The notes beneath the pieces are model-generated. The model was given only the letters and a program-made list of their open reading frames with translations. It did no database searches and had not been told where the DNA came from. The translations under genes were made by a program, and so were the position numbers. DNA of 64,000 nt from Neovahlkampfia damariscottae (Eukaryota > Heterolobosea > Selenaionea > Neovahlkampfiida > Neovahlkampfiidae), in the NCBI GenBank assembly GCA_016618085.1, contig JABLTG010000025.1, forward strand, positions 62,001-126,000, read 5' to 3'. Numbering within the stretch: the stretch's first letter is position 1; each line of letters opens with the position of its first letter. This document shows positions 19,171-29,432 of this stretch, one piece after another.

Positions 19171-21312
19171 ATGAGTGAATTTGTTAAAGTCCAAAGACAC
19201 AATGATGTCATGGTTATTATTCTCAATAATGCTCCAGTTAATGCTTTAAGTCAAAGAATGGTTATACCATTACAAAAACATTTTGAAGAAGCTCAAAAAG
19301 ATTCTTCTATAAAAGCTATTGTAATCACAGGAACTGGAAAATTTTTTGTGAGTGGAGCTGATATCAAAGAATTTTCAAAACCAATGAAAGGAGTACAAAT
19401 CAATAAATGGTTTGATATGGTTGAAGAAAGCAAAAAACCAGTTGTTATTGCTTTAAATGGAATTGCATTAGGAGGTGGTCTTGAATTAGCAATGTCAGGT
19501 CATTACCGTATTTCTATGGCTAAAACAGGTCGTTTTGGATTAGTTGAATTGAAAATTGGATTATTACCAGGTTTTAATTTTTCATTTTTTTTTTTAACAT
19601 ATTTTTCAGGTGCTGGTGGTACACAAAGATTACCAAGACTTGTAGGTGTTAAAAAAGCAACAGAAATGATGTTTAATGGACAAGAAATTAAATCAGAAGA
19701 AGCTTTAAAACACGGTTTAGTTGATGAAGTAGTTAACACAAATGAAGAATTATTAACAGCTGCTATTTATAATGCACGTAGACTTGTTGGTAAAGAACTT
19801 AGAAGATCACTTGAACTTTCTGATAAATTTGGACCATTATGGCAAGAAGAACAATTAGTAGCAAATATGTTAGGAAAATTAGATAAAGCAGGAAAAACAA
19901 GAAACCAAATTCACTTTAAACTTACAGCAGAATGTATTATTACAGGTATTTTAAAAGGACCAAAACAAGGTTTAAAAGTTGAATGGAATAATTTTGTAAA
20001 ATGTTTAACACATCCAGTTTCAAGAGGATTGATGAATATCTTTTTTGCTCAAAGACAATGTTCAAATGTACCTGGTATTACAGATAATAAAAATCTTCAA
20101 GCACAAAAAGTTAAATATGTTGCTGTTATTGGAGGAGGTACAATGGGTTCTGGTATTATTACATGGTTATTAAGTAATGGAATGAGAGTTCTTTTGAAAG
20201 AAATTAATCAAAAAGCAATTGAAGCTGCAAAAGAAAAAATTACAGGAAACTTTAAAATGGCTGTAAAAATGGGTAAATTACATCCTGCTAAAATTCCACA
20301 TATCATGAAATTACTTAAATGTGTTGATACTTATGAAGATTTTGAAAAAGTTGATATGGTCATTGAAGCTGTTTTTGAAGATATTAAACTTAAACAAAAC
20401 ACTTTTATTGATTTAGAAAAACATACAAGAAAAGATTGTGTTTTAGCTTCAAATACTTCAACAATTTCACTTGATGTTATTGGTGCAAAAACAAATTGTA
20501 AAGAAAGAATTATTGGTGTTCATTTCTTTGCTCCTGCTCATGTTATGCCTTTAGTTGAAGTTATTAGAAATGATGACACAAGTGATCAAACAATTCTTTC
20601 ATGTGTTGAATTCATAAAGAAATTTAAAAAAACAGTTGTTGTTGTTAAGAATTGTGTTGGATTTTTAGTCAATAGAGTTTTTGGACAAGTTGGATCAGCA
20701 GGTGCATTTTTAGTTCATTGTGGTGTTGATTTATATAGAATTGATGAAGCAATGTATAAATTTGGTATGGCTATGGGTCCATTTAGAACAGGTGATCTTT
20801 CTGGAAATGATATTGGAAAACATTTCACTGGTATTTTATCTGCTGAATATGGTGATCGTTTAATTCAATCTACTTTAGTTTCAAAATTAGTTGAAGCAGG
20901 TCGTTTAGGTGAAAAAACTGGAAAAGGATATTACAAATATGAAAAAAGAAAACAAATGAAAGACCCTGAACTTTATCCAATCATTGAAGAATCAACAAAA
21001 GAATTTCATCAAAGATATTCAAATTTACCAAAAAAATTAGAAATTTCGGATGAAGATATTGCAAATTTATTAGTTTTTTCACTTATTAATGAATCATGTC
21101 GTTGTTTAGAAGAAGGTATTGCTATTCGTCCATCAGATGTTGATGTAGCATTCGTTTTTGGTTTAGGATTTCCAGCTTATAGAGGTGGTGTTATGCATTA
21201 CGGAAAAACATATGGTTATCATAAAGTATATGAATTCTTAAATTCATTCTATCAAAAATATAACCTTGAATTTTTCAAACCTTCAGAATATCTTAAAAAA
21301 TCAAAATTATAA
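19171..21312 (+). CDS. Peroxisomal bifunctional enzyme (enoyl-CoA hydratase/3-hydroxyacyl-CoA dehydrogenase)
   Basis: Exons 19171-19570 and 19610-21312 give 700 aa; the 39-nt intron is a multiple of three, so it can be mistaken for coding. Residues 1-190 form the crotonase domain: KFFVSGADIKEF, NGIALGGGLELAM, and GLLPGAGGTQRLPRL across the splice. From about 300 the NAD-binding VAVIGGGTMGSGI begins the 3-hydroxyacyl-CoA dehydrogenase, followed by SNTSTISL, GVHFFAPAHVM and KNCVGFLVNRV. The protein ends in SKL, the classical peroxisomal import signal. It carries out the hydration and second oxidation steps of beta-oxidation. A paralogue lies at 47692-50044. Confidence 0.96.
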   Translation: MSEFVKVQRHNDVMVIILNNAPVNALSQRMVIPLQKHFEEAQKDSSIKAIVITGTGKFFVSGADIKEFSKPMKGVQINKWFDMVEESKKPVVIALNGIALGGGLELAMSGHYRISMAKTGRFGLVELKIGLLPGFNFSFFFLTYFSGAGGTQRLPRLVGVKKATEMMFNGQEIKSEEALKHGLVDEVVNTNEELLTAAIYNARRLVGKELRRSLELSDKFGPLWQEEQLVANMLGKLDKAGKTRNQIHFKLTAECIITGILKGPKQGLKVEWNNFVKCLTHPVSRGLMNIFFAQRQCSNVPGITDNKNLQAQKVKYVAVIGGGTMGSGIITWLLSNGMRVLLKEINQKAIEAAKEKITGNFKMAVKMGKLHPAKIPHIMKLLKCVDTYEDFEKVDMVIEAVFEDIKLKQNTFIDLEKHTRKDCVLASNTSTISLDVIGAKTNCKERIIGVHFFAPAHVMPLVEVIRNDDTSDQTILSCVEFIKKFKKTVVVVKNCVGFLVNRVFGQVGSAGAFLVHCGVDLYRIDEAMYKFGMAMGPFRTGDLSGNDIGKHFTGILSAEYGDRLIQSTLVSKLVEAGRLGEKTGKGYYKYEKRKQMKDPELYPIIEESTKEFHQRYSNLPKKLEISDEDIANLLVFSLINESCRCLEEGIAIRPSDVDVAFVFGLGFPAYRGGVMHYGKTYGYHKVYEFLNSFYQKYNLEFFKPSEYLKKSKL

Positions 21313-21332
21313 ATATTTTATTTTTTTTTTTT

Positions 21333-23389
21333 TCAATAACCTAATTGTTCCATTAATAGTTTGACTTTATTTAAATCACCAACTTGTTCAATTTCATAAC
21401 CTTTTGGATATTGTTTGTAATATTCAATTGATGATTTCAAAATATTTTCAAAATTGATTTCTTCAATTTCAAAATTTAATACTTTTTTTGCATGATTTGA
21501 ATCAGGTATTATTTTTGTTTCTTTTGATTTTGAATATTTAAAATCAATTTTTTTATCCAATAATTTTTCAAATAATCTTAAAATTTGTAAATCTGAATAT
21601 TGATGTTTTCCACTTGATCCAATATTGAAAATGTCAAATTTACCACCATTGAATAAATAATTAATAGCCTTTAAATTTGCATTTGCGACATCATCAACAT
21701 GAATATAATCCCTAATAACATTCTTTTTTAAAATGATTTCATTTTCATTTTTCAAAATACTTTCAATCAAATCATTTTGGTTTTTATGAAATTGTCCAAT
21801 TTTCTTTTGAAAATTTGAACCACAAACTTTTGAATATCTTAATATAACAGATTCAATTCCATATGATTTTCTTGCCAATTTTAAGAATCTTTCAATGATT
21901 AATTTTGTTTCTAAAAATGAATTCAAATCAGATTTCAAAGAACTTTTTTCTGAAATCAATTCATTGGATGACTCATAAATCTCAGATGTTGAAGCAAAAA
22001 CCATTTTTTTTAAATTTGAATTTTTGATTTTTTTGATAAGTCTAATAATTGAAAAGACATTATTTTCATAATTCGAAATTAGATCATCTTTTCCTTGAAC
22101 ATTTGAAGAACCAATCAAAAACTATCAAAAAAAATGAGATCTTTTTTTTTTTTCATTACCATTACCAATTCAATTTTCGATGTTTCAATTAAATTTGATA
22201 TAAATTTCAAATCTTTGATTGATTTTCTTATAAAAATGATTGATTTCTCATTTCTAATTGAATTGTTAATACCTGATGATCCATCATCTAAAACAAAAAC
22301 TTTGTAAGTTCTTTTAAGTTTCAAGATAGTATGTAAACCAATATATCCCAAACCACCAACAACCAAAATTTTAGGTTTATTCAATACTTTCATTTTCAAT
22401 TTTTGACCATCAATCAAAAAACTCTTTTTCTTTTCTATTATGTAGTTATGATAAAATTTGAAGGAGTGAAGTTTCAAATATTCTTTTGTGAAAATAATAT
22501 TCAAATCTAAACCTGATGGTGGTAATAAATGAAATTTGAAATTTGAATATTCTTTAAAGAACAATTTAGTTGATTTTGATTTGACAAGATAGACAAATCC
22601 GAATGGTTCATAATTTTTTATAGTTTTATCACTAATTTTCTGTTTGAAATCCGAGACTACTGTGGACAGGAATTTTTGATAATTAGCTGGATTTGTTGCC
22701 ATTGAAAGAAATGGATGTGATTTTTTCAAAATTTGATTAGAAATTTCGTCGATTTCAATTTTGGTATTTTTATGTAATTTGAGCATTAATTCACCTGTTA
22801 AAGTTCCTGGTATGATATCTTTTTCAGCATATAATGAAAAAAATGAAGTTGAAATATTTGCGAAATAATTCTGAAAGTTTTGGTCTACTACTAATGGAGC
22901 TGCGAATGTCAATGATTTAAATTTATATTTTGAAAGTTTTAGAGTTGATAAAATAGAAATTGCGCCTCCAATTGAATGACCAATTAAAAAAATTTCTTTC
23001 AAATTTTTGATTTTTTTTTTAATTTCCGTCCAATTAAATGAATTCATTAAATCATAAATGCCTGAATGAACTTTAATCTCATTTTTTAATTTAATCGGTT
23101 TCACTTCTAAATTTTGAATCACTTCTTCCCAATTCTTATTCAGATACAAAAAATTTAAATAACCAACGCCATCCAATGTTTCACAAAGTAAAATCTCGGT
23201 TTGATTATTATTTGAGTATTTAACAGTTTCTTTTTTCCAAATTGTTTCGTCTAATTTTGAATGCAAATTTTTATGAAAACTGATAATGTCCAAGGATTGT
23301 TGAAATTGTTGGTATGTTATTTCTGAAGATATACATTCAATTAAAACAAAAAAAATGAATAACAAAAAAGCTCCGCTTCTCTTCTGCAT
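21333..23389 (-). CDS. Class 3 lipase fused to NAD-dependent epimerase-like domain
   Basis: Transcript starts at the ATG at 23389, just below two ATTGG boxes. Residues 1-20 are a signal peptide (LLFIFFVLIEC). A lipase class 3 domain follows with the nucleophile elbow IGHSIGGA and later a KDIIPG acid region. Without any stop, the frame runs into KILVVGGLGYIG, the Rossmann start of an NDP-sugar epimerase/dehydratase, then an intron of about 37 nt near 22093-22132 and FLIGSSNVQGKDD. The expected YxxxK catalytic pair reads FLETK, so the Tyr is lost. Either this is a true secreted fusion with a dead epimerase, or two genes whose boundary I cannot see. Confidence 0.65.
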
Positions 23390-23441
23390 CAGATTTCTTT
23401 GGAATTGGTGGATAATTTGATTGGTAGAAGAATCTTTATTT

Positions 23442-23959
23442 TTATAATTCAAATGAATGAGTAAATGGACCTTCAGAAATAAATTTAAGACCTTGACGAT
23501 TTCCATAAACACCTGATTGCAGTATACCTTTAAAAATTATTAAATAAAATTTTTTGAAAGGAAAACTCTTTTCGTGGATTGTAGATTTCATCATTTCTAC
23601 AAATGCATCATAAATTTCTTTTCCACCAGATTTTTCAATTAATGAATGGTATTGAACATTTTTTTGTTTGATTTTTCCCGCAAGAGAAGCTTGTGGGACA
23701 ATTAAAATATCACAAGGAACTTCTTGAATGGAACACGGTTTCCCATCTTCATTTATATAATACTTGGTTGTTGATAGAGTTTTAACTATTTTATTAAAAA
23801 GAGTTTTAACTCACCAATTTTTTCTAAATCTTCTTTTTTTGTTTCTTTCAAAATAGAAAGATGAATTATCACACCTTTATTAATATTAACATATTTATCC
23901 ACGTTGTCTATCAGTAAAGATGCTGATTCAACTCTCTGTATCACGAACAAGACAGTCAT
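23442..23959 (-). CDS. DTD2: D-aminoacyl-tRNA deacylase, animal-type DTD2/ATD
   Basis: The deacylase fold is short (149 aa with two introns of 29 and 39 nt; 162 aa if the second, a multiple of three, is kept). It begins FVIQRVESASLLID, has the ILIVPQASLAGKIKQKN loop with QYHSL, and ends GVYGNRQGLKFISEGPFTH. IPQATLGGRLKG, YGNRQVLK and NGPFTH are the matching signatures of vertebrate DTD2 (ATD), whereas canonical DTD has SQFTL and GPVT. ATD removes wrongly attached L-Ala or D-residues from tRNA, notably tRNA-Thr. It is not the plant/archaeal GEK1-type enzyme also called DTD2. The ATG at 23959 was chosen because it gives the family start. Confidence 0.85.
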
Positions 23960-24163
23960 CCAAAAAGTTTCTAATGATGTTCATTGGTTCAAAAAAAATC
24001 GTTATCAAAAGTAATAAATTGAAGTTTTTCTTTGAAAAAATGTGTCTATTTTTTAACGTTGTTGAAACCTTCCAATGAATTGACCAATCAATGAATATGG
24101 AAGTCCATGAGTATCATTGGTCAACTATACCTCAACGTTGGAACCACTTTCAACAACAGATAA

Positions 24164-25400
24164 ATGTCAAAAACCAAACTAACACAACAGCCAGTATCAG
24201 ACACAAGTAATGCTATCAACATTTTTGCCCAAACAAGTGGTTCAGAATTACCTTTAGTACTTGTCCCACAAGGAAGATCATGCCTTTCATGGTACATGTT
24301 TGTGCCAGATGGTGTTCATGTAATCATGCACAAATTTGGTGCTGATGTTCAAGAAGTAAAACCAGGTCTTGGTTTCTATCCACCATGGGTTAAAATTGCC
24401 TTCTTAGTTTCAACACAATCTTGTTCATATAACGCACCTGTCAAAGGATGTCCAACACAAGATAATGTTAGAGTTCAAATTGATTTAACAATTGTTTTTC
24501 GTATTTATGATGCCAAGAAATTCGTTTATGATCTTGGTGCTTTAAAATTTGATGAGTTATTACAAGCAGCTACAGAAGAATCTATCAGAGGATTAGTCAG
24601 AGAAACAACACATGATAAAATTTATGAATTGAGAGGAAGTAGAGCAAAAGGTTTCTTAGATGGTTTAAATAAAAAATTTGAAAGATTTGGAGTACGTTTT
24701 AGTGACGCTACAATTACAAATTGTTTATTACCACAATCATTAGCTGAAAAATTACAAAAAGAAACAACATTTGATGCACAACAAAAAGAAGAAGATAAAT
24801 CACATGACGTAAAATAGTTTTAGTTTTTAACATTATTTCACACAGTATCAATTGAAAGTTTTAAATGATAATGCTTTGCTTCAAATGAAAAAATTGATTG
24901 CTAGTGCTGAAAGAAGTATCGCTGATGAAGAAGCTAAAAAAGAAAGAGCTTTAATTACTAAAGGTCAAAAAGAAATTGAAGCTCAAAGAAAAAAACAACT
25001 TGCCATTATTAAAGCTGAAGAAGAAGCTGAAGTATTAAAATATAAAGCAGAATCTGAAGTTATTAACTCAAAAATTCAAGGAGAAAAAGAAGCAAGTTTG
25101 ATGATTTTAAAAGCAGAGGGTGAAGCTTCAGCTCAAAAAATTAAAGTTGATCAAGAATGTCAAGTTGAAATTATTAAAGCACAAGCGGAACTTGAAGCTG
25201 CTGAAAATATTTCAAAAGCTTTGATTATTGAAGCTGATGCTGAAGAAAAAGCATCTTCTCAATTGAAAGAAAGAAGAGCTCATGATTTGACACTTGAAAA
25301 ATTAAGTGCTTTGGAAAAATTAACAAAGAAAGGTAAAATTATTATTTCAGGTGAAAATGGTGACAATTTAATTAAGTCTGTTGTTGATATGTCAAAATAA
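24164..25400 (+). CDS. SPFH/band-7 (stomatin-flotillin-like) membrane scaffold protein
   Basis: Two exons joined by an intron of about 39 nt near 24811-24849 give about 404 aa. The first half is an SPFH domain: PDGVHVIMHKFGADVQEVKPGLGFYPPW, TQDNVRVQIDLTIVFRI and IRGLVRETTHDKIYELRGS. The second half is a long Glu/Lys/Ala-rich coiled coil (AERSIADEEAKKERAL) of the flotillin or prohibitin kind. Such proteins oligomerise on membranes as microdomain scaffolds. No clear transmembrane helix is present; the hydrophobic stretch LVLVPQGRSCLSWYMFV may insert as a hairpin. The gap upstream contains CCAATCA at 24084-24090 and ATTGG at 24116-24120, shared with the divergent DTD2 gene. Confidence 0.85.
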
Positions 25401-25538
25401 AAAATTATTTGTTATACATCATATTTTAACTACTTTTAACTCACCCTATAATTTTAACTGATGCAGTCGAGTTTTCGGTTGGTTATTGTTTTAAATTAAA
25501 AGAATCTTTTTATTGGACAAACCAACCGAAAAAAAAAA

Positions 25539-26753
25539 ATGAACACAACAGAAGGGAAAGCAAAACATTTAGATGAAATAGACTTACTCTTTCGTAAGAT
25601 AACAACAATACATAGTGAACCAACAAATGAATCAGATTTAATTGAATACATTTGTGAGTGGTTAGTTGAAGAACATATTTGTGAAAAACATGAAATATTA
25701 AAAGACAGAAAAATTGGAATTTTCATTCAAAAACAAATTTTAGTTTCAAAAAGTTCAAGTCTTAAAAATGGTGTTATGTTTTGTGGTCACTTAGATTCTT
25801 TACATTTACCTTCCAAAGAAGATTTATCCAATACGATATTTGAAAGAAAAGAGAACAAATTACATTTTAAAAATTTGAAACAAGGAGAAGAATTAGGTTT
25901 AGATGATAAAACTGGAATCGTAACAATCTTAAAATTATTGAAAGATTTGAAAAATGAAAAAAAATTTAAAGAAAATGAACTCGAAGAAGTTTTTGTTCAA
26001 ACTGAAAAAGTGAAAGAAGAAGATTTAAAATCTATTAATTTTTTTGTTTATTTTTCAATTTGTGAAGAAATTGGTCAGAAAGGAATTATTTTTTTTCCAA
26101 TTGAAAAAATATCCTCAAAGATAGAGTAACTTGCAATTTTTTTTTTAAAACTCAAAAGTGTTGCAATAGCAATTGATAGAAAAACAGATTACCATGAAAA
26201 AAATATACAACATTATGTGAATAAATACATGGGAATTCCAACAATTCATAAAAATCATGAAGACATGATTTATGCAATGTTCAATAAAGTAAAAAAAAAT
26301 ATTTTTTACAATTTTGAAAAGGCGGCAGAAAAAATGGAACTAGGAACTTCAATTGACAGATTGGAATCAAAAAATATGTCAGACATATTAGAATTGAGAG
26401 GTCGAATTGATTGTGAAGTAATTCTCAATGATTTAGTGATTGATGATATCTTAAATGATGAATTATCAAGATTATTGAATTCATATCAGTTCGCTACAAA
26501 TGCGGTAATGAATAAAATGGATGAAGTAAAACCAAATGAATCTATTGGTGGATTCAAATCACCATTGAGATCTGAAAGATATCAAAATATGAAGAAAATT
26601 AATGAAATATTATATTCCAAATACTCTAAACAAGTTTCAGTCGAATTTTCTTGTTTGAATTTTTCAATGGATTATGATGAACAAAATCAATACATGGATT
26701 TGAAAGAAATTCAAAATACAGTGCTTTTAATGAAAGGATTTATTGAAGAATAA
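25539..26753 (+). CDS. Zinc aminopeptidase (M20/M42-like)
   Basis: Two exons joined by an intron near 26127-26158 give about 390 aa. The metal-binding signatures are in order: FCGHLDSL (HxD), ELGLDDKTGI (bridging Asp), SICEEIGQKG (catalytic Glu pair) and, after the splice, VAIAIDRKTDY. They match M20/M42/M28 di-zinc exopeptidases such as PepT-like tripeptide aminopeptidases. The C-terminal half contains SPLRSERYQNMKKI and a Glu-rich tail. No signal peptide, so a cytosolic peptide-trimming role is likely. The ATG follows an A-tract; ATTGG at about 25512 is 27 bp upstream. Confidence 0.75.
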
Positions 26754-26912
26754 AAAAAGATTTAGTTTCTAATTTGGTTAATTTTAAGTTTCATTTGGCA
26801 ATTTTTCTTTCCATTCAAATTTAAAAAAAATCCGTCTTTAATTGGCCGAAAATTTTTTTTGACCAATTGAAGAATAATAAGAATTTTTGAAAAGAACAAA
26901 AAGAAATTAAAA

Positions 26913-27679
26913 ATGAACGGAAAAGAACAAAATGAAGATTGGAATGTACAAACAAAAAAATCAAGAGGTGGAAGAAAAGAAGTTTTGAGTAAAACAAAAA
27001 CTGATAAAACACCAAGTCCAACCTCAAATAAAGAAATTACATTTAAACAAACAACAACAACAATCACAACTACAAATAATAATGAAAATAAAAAAAAAGG
27101 ACCTCATTTGTTATTTGCTAATTTCACTTTAAGTGTTTATTGTAAAGAAAAAGGAAGTGAAAATTATGAAGAAAGTGTAAAAAAAATTGGAACTTTTTCA
27201 ACAGTCGAAGATTTTTGGTTTTTTTATTCTCATTTAATCCGTCCACATGATGTTACAGTACCAACTGATTTTCATTTATTCGTACAAGGAATAAAACCAA
27301 CATGGGAAGATCAGGAAAATTTAAACGGTGGCAAATGGATGGTTAGATGTAAAAAAGGATTTTCAACTAGACTTTGGGAAGATTTGGTAATTATTTTCAA
27401 AAATCTTTAAAAAAAAAATAGTTACTAGGTTTTGTCGGTTATGAATTTAATGTTTTGGAAAATGAAATTTCTGGTGTTGTTCTTTCGATTAGAGATCATC
27501 ATGATATCATAAGTGTTTGGAATAAAACAGCAATTGATCAAGATATTCGTTATAAAATCAGAGATATTTTGATTCGAATTTTAAAATTACCAGGTGGTAC
27601 AATTATGGAATACAAAACTCATAATGAAAGTTTAAAAGATAATTCAAGTTTTAGAAATACAGAAACTTATAAATGTTGA
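26913..27679 (+). CDS. EIF4E2: eIF4E class II cap-binding protein (4EHP-like)
   Basis: Two exons with an intron of about 40 nt after ENL-equivalent LWEDL give about 240 aa. A disordered Lys/Thr-rich N-terminus precedes the eIF4E fold: FTLSVYCKEK, FWFFYSHLIRPHDV, FHLFVQGIKPTWEDQENLNG, GKWMVRCKKG, then VVLSIRDHHDIISVWNKTA and PGGTIMEYKTHNES. The Tyr replacing the second Trp of the cap site (FYSHLIRP) marks class II (4EHP/eIF4E2), which binds cap but usually represses translation because it does not recruit eIF4G. A CCAAT box lies near 26865. Confidence 0.92.
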
Positions 27680-27834
27680 ATAAAAATAAACTTCAAAAAA
27701 AAAATGTAATATCATCATCTCTTTGATACGTCAAAACCAAACCAAAACTAAAAAAAACCAAAACTGAAAAACCAACACTTCTTCTATCAATAATTACAAC
27801 AACAACAACAACATAAAAGGTTAATGTAAAAAAT

Positions 27835-29255
27835 TTATTTATTTCTAGCTTCTGCTTCAGCAGCCAATTGTTTTGCTCTTTCTTCTTCTCTTTTTTTTGT
27901 ATTTTCAAAAGATTGTAAAATTTCTTCTTCTGTATTTCCAGCCAATTTAAAGAATTCAATCCATTTTTCATCTGAAACAGTTTTATCAGATTTGACTACT
28001 TTTTCAGCTTTTGTTTCTTTAGTTGTTGTTGAAACTACTTTTCTTTGAGCACCTCTTGTTTCTTCAATCTTTGATTTCAAAGCTGAAATTTCCATTTCCA
28101 TTTTTTTATTTGCTTGAATTTGTTCTTGAAATTGTTTATATAAAACTTCAAGGTGTTGTTGGAATTCATTTAATTCTTCAGCTTGACCACCTGAACGACC
28201 ACTTGATTTATCAGTTGTAAATGTTTCTGATGTAATTCTTGCTTCTTCTGTTTTAGCCCAAAGATCATCAACAGATTGAACGTGTTTTAATTTTTTATAT
28301 CTTTCTTTATAAGAGTAGTCAAAATCACCTTTTTCAATTTCAACTAAAATTTCATCTCTAACTTCAGGTAAGTACTTATCAATGTATTCATATGAATTAA
28401 GTTGATAAGGTAATGAATAATGATCAAATAAAATAAGTTCGGATGTATTTCTATAAACTTTACCAATTTTATCAACTTGACCAGTAAATTTAGAAAGTTC
28501 ATCACCAAGTTTATCCATCTTTTAAATTTTAAAAAAATTATTTTTTTTTTTTTTACTTCTGGTTTTAAAAATGATTGGAGGATTTTTAAAACATCATTTT
28601 TAGCATAAGTTGGTTGATTATTTTTCAATGAATGATGGAATTTTTCACGTAATTCAAATGCTTTTTCTTCACCTAAATTTTTTTCAGCTTCTTCCCAATC
28701 CATAGTTGGAAGTGATGTTTCAATAAGTTTATGATGTGCTTTTTCATAATTATTAACAGATCTAAAAAGTTTTTCCCATTCTTCTTTTTCTGATTTAGAT
28801 ACTAATGAATAAAATTTTTCAAGTGTTTTTGGGTCAATTTGTTGAAGTTCTGATTTTTCTGGCCATTCTGTGAATGGTTTTGTAGTATAACTTGGTACTT
28901 TTGGTAAAGGCATATCTAAAATTGAAGTATCTTGATATATAGCTTTTACTTGTTCAACAGTTTCATAACCACCTGCTTGTTTGATTATTTCGAAATATTC
29001 TTCAGATTCAATTGGTTTGTAACGAAGAATATCTTTAATTTTTGATAAAACTTGGAAGTCTACATCTGCTTTTTTTACGTATTCTGAAGGTGATCCGTAT
29101 TTTGCTTCAAAATCTTTTGCTATATTGTCTGTAGTTAATCTGTTTGCTTCTGAATCAGCTCCAAAATAAACTCTTGCAGGATGATCTAATTTTTTAACTC
29201 CTGAGCTAGAACGGACAAAACTCTTTTGCTTCGCGAATTTTAACACTCTTTGCAT
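27835..29255 (-). CDS. Probable mitochondrial protein of unknown function, C-terminal coiled coil
   Basis: Two exons joined by an intron near 28521-28558 give about 460 aa. The first 20 residues (MQRVLKFAKQKSFVRSSSGV) are basic and amphipathic with no acids, as in mitochondrial presequences. The middle is helical with many Glu/Lys; FTEWPEKSELQQIDPKTLEKF and SFLKPE-MDKLGDEL are typical segments. The final 200 residues form a Glu/Gln coiled coil followed by KTVSDEKWIEFFKLAG. The composition suggests a peripheral respiratory-complex or ribosome-associated subunit. No known family is recognised. ATTGG near 29289 lies upstream. Confidence 0.55.
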
Positions 29256-29432
29256 GTTGAAGAAATTCTTGAAAGATGATTGGTCAGATAAAAAAAAAAT
29301 CTTTTTAAAAAAATTTTATTTAATTTTTTTGTTTTTTATAGAAAAATAAAAGTTTTTTCGCTTGACATTTTTGTTGGTGATTTGATTCACCTTTCGGAGA
29401 ATAAAAACGAAATGTAAATAATTATGAAAGTT

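Noticed and set aside
19503-19739. Minus-strand frame opposite the bifunctional enzyme
   Set aside because: Shadow of the conserved crotonase domain on the plus strand.
23520-23540. GTATACTGCAATCAG in the DTD2 gene as a 15-nt intron
   Set aside because: It would keep the frame, but the adjoining 39-nt GTTTTCC..TTTAAAG intron fits both the usual intron size and the family alignment better.
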